DNA from: Oryzias latipes
Taxonomy: Eukaryota; Chordata; Actinopteri; Beloniformes; Adrianichthyidae
Assembly (NCBI RefSeq): GCF_002234675.1
Contig: NC_019866.2
Location: 9,701,261-9,765,260 of the forward strand
Direction: 5' to 3'
Length of the DNA: 64,000 nt
This document shows, piece by piece, positions 41,026 through 64,000 of this stretch. The notes beneath the pieces were generated by a model that was not told the origin of the DNA, ran no database searches, and saw only the letters and a program-made list of their open reading frames with translations. A program made the position numbers and the translations under genes. Every line of letters begins with the position of its first letter. The stretch's first letter is position 1.

Positions 41026-43872
41026 TTTATTTCTTAAAGTAAAACCATAAGTTGACCTGTAAAAAGGTGACAAAGTATTTCAAAATTTCAAAGTATTTCT
41101 CCGTGAACAAAAACAAAACAGGCATTGCTAACGTTACCTTAAATCTGAAAAAATAGCACAAAAGTTTGTCAACAAAGTAAAATGCACCTAAAATAGAAAT
41201 AAATCCACATTAGATATGATTATTAAAAATGTAAAGTTTAATATATATATATTTAGTTCTGACATTCTGATAAGGATTGCAGGAAGGCTTCACAGTACAC
41301 ACTGTGTTCAACTCGATATGCTAAGCAGAAAGGGGAGAGGAGGTGGGCTTGATAAGCGGGAGATTTTATTTGTACAATAGTTGTGAAAGCAGAAGGAGGC
41401 AGTACATCCATAGGCAACTTCCAGTCCTTCACTGTATTGCTCTGAAACCCCCTGCTAAAGGACCACCCACTGCACCCTCACATTGCCTTAAACCCATCTC
41501 TTTGTTTTTTGCTTCTCTTCATTCCCCCTAACAATCCTTCAAGATTGTGATTGACACAAACATGAACTATCAAAAGACTATCTACGAAGTACATGCATGA
41601 AACCTTTTATCCTCGGATTTGAACCTTAAATAAAATGGGCTGAAGCAACATTAGTAAGATGATAGATAAAAAAGCCAATAGTTATTAAAAAGATAAAACT
41701 ATATAACGGTGAACCATTTGGTACAAACAATCACTCCTATGGATATGTTTGACATTTGCTGTCAGGTTATTGTCCTAGCAAAAATGAAATATCATGACTC
41801 CCATTTCTTAGAGGAGTTTTTCTTCTAGCAGCATGGTAACCACACTGAATATGAATATGAAAGCATGCCTTTAGTTAGCTGCAAGTTTCAGACATGATGC
41901 ACGAAAGCACTAAGATTGCCATGATCTGGGAAAAAAACAAACAACAACAAAAGGAAAAACATGCCAACACACCCTTACTGACATCATTCAAATACTATTT
42001 CTCATGAGCCGCAATGCTCATTACACAATAAGAAAAATTTGCATTAGTCACATTCAGAGAATCACCTGCCTCCTTGTACACATGTATGAATTCAGCACAG
42101 ATAGTAGGCCTTTTAGTTCCAAAGTAACAACCAGAGTGAGGGCACTTGCAATTATTGTCATATAATTACCACAACTATTAAGATAATCAACATCACCAAA
42201 ATCTTTAAAACTAATCCATTGAGAACACACACTGAAGCATACCATAGATCCCTTTAGGAGAGACTGATCGTTTATTTATTGAAACAAAAAACAACTCAAA
42301 AGATTGCTTTGCAATGAAATTAATGGCTTCTTTTGTGAATGTTTGGAAAAGGTGACTTTTTTTGGAGTGAGGTGGATCAGTAAACACTGTAATTGCACTT
42401 TAACTGACAAAATTACCGCCTTAAGACATTTTGTATCAAACACAAAAGTGACGCTGCTGCACTCTCATTTGTTGTCTTGGAAACAAAGAAATTGTTTTCA
42501 ATTTTTTTCTCCATTTTGTCCTGTTAGAACATAATTAGTCCAACGGCGAAGGCTGAGACGGATCCATGTAGGAGCTGAGAAATCGGATCATTCAAATAGA
42601 ATTCTTCAGTTCAGAGATTAATAAAAAAAATGGATAACACAGGGTTTTAATGTGCAAGTCACTCAAACTCCTGTGTGCCTGAACCTCAAAGCTCAGGACA
42701 CAAAATGAAAAAGGCCTTAGCTGATTTCTAGCAGAAAGAATTTTCTGCTTCTCTGCTGCAGCATTGTAGTAACCTGGTGTTAAAGTAAAAAATTATGAAT
42801 CTACAGTACATCTGTTCATTGTGTGCAGGGACAAAAATAACATTGATTTCTTTATCATTACATTTTCTACACAATAAATATCAGCACATGTATTATAATT
42901 ATTATATTCTCAAGATATGCATTTCACATAAACGTTTCCTCTCAACTTTATATACATCAGTAAATGTACAGTTGTATTTACATTTTGGGCTGAATATAAC
43001 CAAACCTGAAGCACTTAAAATTAAGTTAAGAAAAAAAAATCACATGAACAGAAAGTCAGTGTAGTCATCCATTCATAATCAGAGATAACTGACAAAGAAA
43101 CAAGCAGGTTGTACGCTTGCTCTCAGGGTGGGGGGAATAAACAACACACAGAAAGTAAAGCACTGCTATTCTGAGGCCTTGAAGCAAAAGCAGGTAGATC
43201 TTATTGACTTGTCATGCAAAAAATAAATTAAAAAAATAAGTTTTTTTTTCTCAAACAAAAGAAGGATAGAAGTACAGAAGCACAATCTACATTAACATTC
43301 TTATCATCTGTGCAGGTACAGTAACAAGTGAGCAGATCTATACAAAGAGAAATGTCTGACGAAAAAAAAAAAGGATAATAAAACATAGCAGGTTAAGGTT
43401 ACATCAACAATATTTCTAATTGTGCATGCAAAGCTTGTATTTTCATGTCAAAAGTTTTATTTTTACTGTGCAGAAAGCTTCAATACCCTGTGAGCAATAA
43501 AACCAGGCTGCGCCTGAGAATGAGCTTTGTGCTGAACAATGTCAGGTTTTAAACTTTTATGATGTGTTCTAACTTTTGTTCTAATAAGGCAAAAATGATT
43601 AAAAAAACAACACAAAACAAAAATGGACAAAGCAGTTAAAAAAAAATCGTATGCAATTTAATACTTATCTGTGTTCCAGTCTTTCTTCTTAAAGGCAACT
43701 GTTCCTCCATGGCATTTTTGTGTTTTTGGAGTCACATGAATTTTATAGCGAGCTGTTGTAAAATATGAGCTTCAGCAACAGTTAAGAAGAGCATGTTTAG
43801 CCATGAAGGAGGTGTATATGTTTGTGTGTAGAAGCGGGGAGTTGCTGGTAAAGGATGCCTCAGGGTCATAGG
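41026..43872 (-). other. arhgap44: arhgap44 3' UTR, probable; candidate poly(A) signals
   Basis: No gene on either strand between the rnf222 poly(A) site and the arhgap44 stop codon. The DNA is AT-rich and without recognisable proteins. Minus-strand AATAAA hexamers occur at 41026-41031 and at about 42264, giving 3' UTRs of about 2.8 or 1.6 kb. A long UTR is common for neuronal genes, but the real end cannot be told from sequence alone. Confidence 0.4.
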
Positions 43873-57969
<14,097 letters not shown>

Positions 57970-60900
57970 CTGTGAAGATACAAACAGAAAACAATTACGG
58001 TAAAGTATGTTCACAGCGAGAAAACACATTCAAAAATGGCCTGTTTATGTCATTAGAATCTGATAATTTTACACATTTTAAAAGAGGAATTTTTGCCATG
58101 ATGCTCATTTGGACAATACCGAGATAATTTGGGCATAGCTTACTTTTTACAGTGACGTTTTTAGTGTTTTTGTTGCTGTTTCTGTGACCCCGGATGCCAA
58201 CCCTTCATAGGAACAGCATAGCAGAGATACTGAGCTGTTCCCGTGTCCACTAAGAAAACAAACACTGAGCTCAATACTGTAAGGAAGCTGTATTGCCTGT
58301 GAGGCAGATAAAACTACTCAGCCATAGAAGTAAATGGGGCTATGACATCAGAAAAGAGCAAACTCCTTAAAAGTCTCAAAAAATCCTTTCCAGCTCTATC
58401 AGAGCTCAACATGCCTTCTATAATCCTACAAGACAACAGAGGATGACTGAAATTCCCTGAACATTACCACAAACTTGCATTACAGAATGTGCTCCTAATG
58501 ATTATTCAGCCGTTAAGAGAGGACTGCATGCCCTTCCTTTTAAGAAGAGCTTTAGAGCCACAAAAGTGAAATTGGACAGACAGTTGACCTCTGAAAGTGA
58601 AATAAAAACCACACCCACAGCCCACTAACAAGCAGCCACTCACTTCCACTTCCTGTCTGCACAGTCTGCACAGCCTCTTCCTATAATTGTTCCCCAAACC
58701 GTGCCATTCTTGAGGAATATAATGCGTGTAAATTCATCTTTATAAAAAGAGACTTGCTTTGTTCTCTTTTCTTCATGAACCTGACAGAAATAGAGCAGCA
58801 CTAAATACGTGTTCTTCTCATGTCAGATATAGTCATCAAGTTTTCCCAAAACCCTACATGATGGCTGAAGCAACAGAGATCTGTGCTTTAATGATGTCAC
58901 TTGTTAACATCTTCGGCCTTGGTGCTAACGTGAACATGGAATCATGGGAACTGGGTCAAACCATGTACCAGTGGATCTAATCACATCCAGCCTCAAGGAA
59001 AACCGCTCCGATAACTCAGCAACGAGGGGGATTGGAGCAGAATATGTGTGTGTGTGCTAGGCTATTAGAGGAACAGTGAATGATAGCAAAATCAGACGTT
59101 TCTGGCACAGTTGGTAGGGGTGATTGCAAGCTGCCGCTTAAGACACAAAGGATGACAAGAAGAATCAAAGATGTTGGTGGAAGATATTCTCAGGCAAGAT
59201 ATTCCAAGGTGAATGAAGAAGCACTGCAGTCATGAGACAAGAAAAGAACTACACCTATTAAAACGAGAGTAAAAATGAGACTATTATAATTTGGACATCA
59301 AACAGAACAGATACTATATTTAGGAAGAGCAGTTTCATTCATTGGGATTGTTTGTTTTTAAACTGTGGTATTTCCTCTTCCCTAACTGGGAATCTGAGCT
59401 GACTGGCCCTACAGACCATAATGTGCTGCTAAAGACTGCAGGAGAATGAGTTGAAGAGGGATATTTCTCTCAGCAAATAATGAGCAGATCGAGCCCCTTG
59501 AGGAAAATAAACACGTGGGAGAGTTGGCAGCCATGTGGGCAGTGTGCTTTGGATGGAGGGAGAGCATTGCCAGGTTATGCCTACCATCTGCCACAATGCA
59601 GGCATTCCTTTACCTAGAGCCGTGGATGACTCAATGCAAGCGGACATCTAGAAGCTTAAAAGATGGATGAACTTAAATTGGGAAGCAGAAATTTGGTGTC
59701 AGCTTGCGAAAACCCTATCACCCTTTGTGCTGTTTGTTATTCTTTGCAAATCTGTGCCGAGCAAACATGGTTAAGTGCAGGCACTTAAGGAAGAGGAATC
59801 TGATAAAACAATATTTGCACAGGATGACAAACTGCATTACTGAGAATATCTCCACCTCTCATGAAAACAGCAATGGATTTTAGTAAGAAATACCTACATT
59901 TTTGGCTTGAGTTTTAACAAAATTTTCAGGAAAAATTAAATACTACCATGCACATCTTTTGGCATTTGGTTAAGATGGGTCCCTAAAAAATAGCAGTCTG
60001 TGCATCTCAGCTGTGCATTCCATGTTAAAAAGTCCATATCTTTGAGGCTAAATATTCGTATCTTAAAATTAAAGTCAGACAGCTGCAGCCCCAGCCCTCA
60101 AGCGCTGTGCATTGGTTATGAAAGCTTGAATAATCCATGTCAGCGCGGCTGAAATGTGAGCACAATAATGCAATCAACTGTTTGCGATAACATAAAATAT
60201 GTCTACGATGCTAAAAAAACATGCTCACTTCCAACAAAGAAAGAACTTTGTTCGATGAATGCTCTTGCGCCGCCACGAGAGGGTCGGGGAGCAGATCGTT
60301 GGCTCTGGGCCTCAGCAGGATGCCACGGGGCCTCCAGCACTGGCATGAAATACACAGTCAGCCACACTTACACACACTCGAGATGCTCTTATTCTTTTCT
60401 CCATTTCATATTCCTTTGTTTTCTTTGTTTTTGTATTTTACATCTAGAAGTTGACTTGGGTTGCTCTTATATGACAAAGTAAGAGGCTAAAAGTATACAA
60501 GATTTCTAAAACAGAGGAGTCCACTCGCTGTAGTTGTCCAGCAAACTAGGTCACAGTTCTGTCAAGTGTGCAGGAATAAATGTGAGGGAAGAGAACACAT
60601 GAGCAGGAGCGTGCACACACACGCACGCACACACACACACAAAGCTCACATATGTCCACAGAGGGAGTTGAACAAGCAAGGGAGCCTGCAGTGCTCTGTA
60701 ATCTTTCACTGGAAGCACAAGAAATGAGTTACGTCTGATAACTTTTACTCGAACAACCTCTGTGCAATTATTCACACACTGCATACATGTCAATTGTTCA
60801 CTAGAGGTCATCAAGTGGACAAAATATATTTTAAAAGAAAGCAGAAAATATCAATATGTCTAAACAAAAGCTCCGTTGGTTCTAAAAATGTCTTCACAAC

Positions 60901-61512
60901 TTTAGATATTTACCATTTGAGTGGGCAAACAAATGTGGGAAAACAGCTAATACCAAATGAGCGTATCTAGGCAACTAGAGAAAATGGAATAATTTGCATT
61001 ATTGCACAGATGAAGGAAATTCATCTTTTCAAAGCAAGAATAAAACCATAAATTAATGCAAATAGCTGAGAAAAAACGGAAACTATATTAGTGTAAGTTC
61101 TTCCTGTTTGGAGCACTCTTGAAAGAAAGGAAGTGCACATGTTGACGGGGAGTCACTCGGCTCCTTCAGTTATTTCTAAGAACACTGCCACTTTAGGCTG
61201 GCTTATTACTGCAAACAGTGCAGGATTTATGACGTTACACACCCCTTTTCTGTCAATGAGGCGGTGGAGATATCAAATGGAAGCAGGTGGACAGACTATT
61301 CTGATTCATTAATAAAAACACAGAAATGGAAAAATACCAAATGACACAGCAGGCAGTAACTCAACCAGAATAGGCAACCAGAAATATCCAAATTGAAGCA
61401 GGAGAGAAGGACAGCAGAATTATAAAAATCACAATCACTAATTTGAAGCAAGAAAAAAGCATCAGGAAGATTTAGAAAATGATGACAAAAAGCATAAGGA
61501 TGTATCTGTTTA

Positions 61513-62165
61513 AAGACCCACTTCAATCATCTTTCGATCTATTGTAAATGTCAGGGTCGGGTGGTGGACACAAACGCAGGACGCCAGCGGATACGTATAA
61601 CTCGAATTTAATCGACTATTCTCGTGAGAGTTAAAACAAACGAAACGATCCTGTGACCATGACTGGGTTGACAAAGAATATATACAGTGACTAAAGTGGA
61701 AACAGGTGAAAACAATCAATGAGGTAAAGACAACGAGTGTAACTAGTGACCAGAACCGGAAGTGTCAAACTAAAACAGGAAGTGAATCAAAAACAATATC
61801 GGCCGCCCTGGCCCCTCCTGGTACCTAACAGTAAAAGCCTTCCCAGTGGTGTTTTATTCATGATTATGCTGTATTTAGCCTAAATAAAAGAAAAATGTGT
61901 CATTTTCTAGGACATAGTGTCTGCAGAGCAGCACTAGTTCATTAGAAATTTGCCCTCTTCCCCTCCCTATTGTTGAGAGCTTGGAGCAGGGAGCACGTGG
62001 CCTCCCCCGTGGATTTTCTACGTCACAAATAAGCTCTTTTTCTAACGGCATTTATTCTTCTGCTTCTGATTCAAAACAGTTTGAATTAAGAAAAACACAG
62101 AAATGCAATTGTAGCTTAATTTGTCCCCATAATCAGAAAACAGCCACAAGAACATCAAAACACAT
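61513..62165 (+). repeat. Repeat family A, copy 5, carrying an LTR insertion (in arhgap44 intron 1)
   Basis: Starts AAAGACCCACTTCAATCATC and ends near CAGCCACAAGAACATCAAAAC. The block is interrupted by the 282-bp element at 61549-61830, and the conserved MASNIG part is missing, replaced by a short joined segment near 61970-61985. Confidence 0.72.
61549..61830. mobile_element. Solo LTR candidate, 282 bp, 5-bp target duplication
   Basis: Begins TGTCAGGG and ends CCTAACA, the TG...CA ends of long terminal repeats. It is flanked by an exact GTAAA duplication (61544-61548 and 61831-61835), and it sits inside a family A repeat whose other copies lack it. A TATA-like ATATATAC occurs near 61677. No internal retroelement genes are present, so it is read as a solo LTR of a retrotransposon; the family is unknown. 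Confidence 0.72.
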
Positions 62166-64000
62166 TTTTTTTATAAGAGTGGATCTTGAAAGGATTCTGT
62201 TACCAAATAGGAAATAGCTGTAGTGATTGTATATCAAATCCAGGTGCAGAGGAGAGGACACAAAAAACCAAAGTTGTTATGTATTTTCTTGTTTATAATA
62301 GGTTTAGTCCATCATAAGTCAACTGTACAAGAAAAAGTGGGACATCAGAGCAGGGGCTCTTTAAGAGGTTGGTCTTCTGAGGGAGGAAAAACAAAGCTGA
62401 AAGGGAGAAAAGTGCATCTGTCTGATCTTACATCACATCTTTTGATGACCAAAATGGCTGTTTGACAAAGGCTCTTTATCACCAGGATACCCTGTAGTGA
62501 CAAGACACTGATGCAAATGTGGAAGGGAAATCAAAATGGACCTAACATTTAAGCTAAATGGTGCAATGCAGAAAAAAAGCTCAGTGCAACAAAACTGCAA
62601 ACTTCCAATATTTGGAAAATTATATTATAACTTAACTTATATATTAGTATTTTTAGCCATAAAGTAAAATGTGCAGGGAAAACCGGCTCATTTTTTTCTG
62701 TGGTGAGTTTGTGTGCTACAAAAGAAATAGGGCAGCAGAGTGAAGATGAAGCTGGAACAAGAAGAAACAGGATTTTTCATTTTAATGCAACAAGTTGACT
62801 TTGACACTTGTCAGCCACCATGACCTTTTAGGGTCATGAGAAAATTAAAGCCAAGAGGTACAGCTTCAACACTGCTGAGCTAAGGATTTTTATGTAGGAC
62901 AATATAGTTTTTACGAATAGGTTTATCCAGGGATGCGACACAGATTGATGTAACACCTTGCATCTGTCCCTTTTTAAATAAGTAATTTGATAAAGGATGG
63001 AAAAAGGCATTAATCATAAATCTCCCTCTCATATTGTTTTGTTCAGCTTCCCACTCCTATACATTTTCAACGTGCTTCAGCTCTCTTAGAGGGTGGTCTG
63101 AAAACTGATCTGCAGTGTATTTATATGATACATCCGAGACAAAACTAAAATTTAGAGTGAGTGCAGCATTTACGACCCACAAACGGCTGCCATTTTCTGA
63201 TAAATGGATTGTGGGCTGGTATGTTATAGATTTATAAACATGACGGACCTCGCTCATCTTTTTAAGTGGGACAACATGCAGAATCTGTGATTGCTAAGTA
63301 TCTCTTTGCTCCACTTTGCTGAACCTGATTTTGTAGTTTTACTAGGCTAATTCAGGGAGTTTGGATTATACATTAAACGTTTGAAATAATTGAACCTGAA
63401 GATGGTTGTGATGGAATCCAATTAAGAGCTTTTTTTTTTATGCAATTCTAATCATGATTGAGAATAATGGAATTATACAATTAAGGGCTACTCAGTTATT
63501 GTTTTTAAAGGAAAATAAATTTAGGATGAATTAATTCTGATAGTCTACATGATAAATCGGTACTTACATAAGTCCGACACCTGGGCAAAGTGTTACAGAA
63601 GCAGCCAAAGCTACTGCATTCCTAGATTTGCTTTTCAGTGGCAGAAGACAGGATTCATGCCTCTTGATCATATCAAGATAATTTTGAGTCTTGAAGTTGA
63701 ATCATGACTTTTGGATTTAAAATCTTCCTTGTAACGTTTTATCACTCATTCAGGAAACCACTTAGATGCCATTGAAACATGTTAAACGTTTCAAGGAAGA
63801 AGATTTTAAATCCAGATGGCCTGGCTGAATTTCAGGACATCAACTGGATATAAGAGAATCTTCACGAACAAGATAATTTTGTGCTCTAATTAATAGACTG
63901 ACTCTCTCAGGAAGAGTCTGCTCTGCATGTTGTACATAGATCAAAATATTATCTGCATATAATCTAATCTTAAAATAAAAAAATGGGTGTTTGCACAGCT

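Larger units (their letters stand above)
57970..64000 (-). other. arhgap44: arhgap44 intron 1 (partial), runs off the window
   Basis: Exon 2 begins with a good acceptor (TTCACAG|GG) at 57969, so the first coding exon (expected to encode about 18 residues before AEKTEV) must lie upstream. I did not find it up to 64000. The 6 kb are AT-rich and contain a CA/CG tract near 60616-60641 and the repeat copy with inserted LTR at 61513-62165. No other gene was seen on either strand. Confidence 0.7.

Overview
The window is vertebrate nuclear DNA, almost certainly from a teleost fish. It has four recognisable genes, three of them split by introns with canonical signals, set in AT-rich non-coding sequence with fish-type transposon remnants. 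The repeat families (a ~195-bp TTAA-flanked MITE, a repeat starting near AAAGACCCACTCC, and a LINE tail ending in an ATCT array) look like those of medaka relatives (genus Oryzias). That genus assignment rests on recognition only and was not searched.

Layout. 1-17.3 kb is gene-free and repeat-bearing; it includes a hAT element nested inside a MITE. 17.3-23.3 kb holds metrnl (+, 4 exons, complete, 285 aa), a secreted meteorin-like cytokine. 23.3-32.4 kb is a gene-poor gap with two more MITE copies. 32.4-39.06 kb holds ndel1 (-, 8 coding exons plus a 5' UTR exon, complete, 340 aa), a LIS1/dynein cofactor. 39.5-40.1 kb holds rnf222 (+, single coding exon, 211 aa), a membrane-anchored RING protein that lies head to head with ndel1. 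About 41 kb to the window end is arhgap44 (-), a BAR-RhoGAP protein also called RICH2. Exons 2 to the last are present, and the first coding exon lies beyond base 64000.

All splice phases were followed by hand. In arhgap44 they join without a break through 21 coding exons, including an 18-nt microexon and a 513-nt in-frame proline/serine-rich exon that looks like a cassette. Counting about 18 residues for the missing first exon, the protein would be about 810 aa without the cassette and about 981 aa with it.

The four genes are not an operon or pathway. All four have human orthologues on chromosome 17 (from memory: NDEL1, RNF222 and ARHGAP44 on 17p, METRNL on 17q), so the block reads as conserved linkage. 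ndel1 and arhgap44 both act on the cytoskeleton (dynein/microtubules and Rac/Cdc42-actin). I found no evidence of a novel multi-gene system. The most interesting items are the arhgap44 cassette exon, the splice-site ambiguities, the nested transposons with exact target-site duplications, and a five-copy repeat family that keeps a coding remnant.
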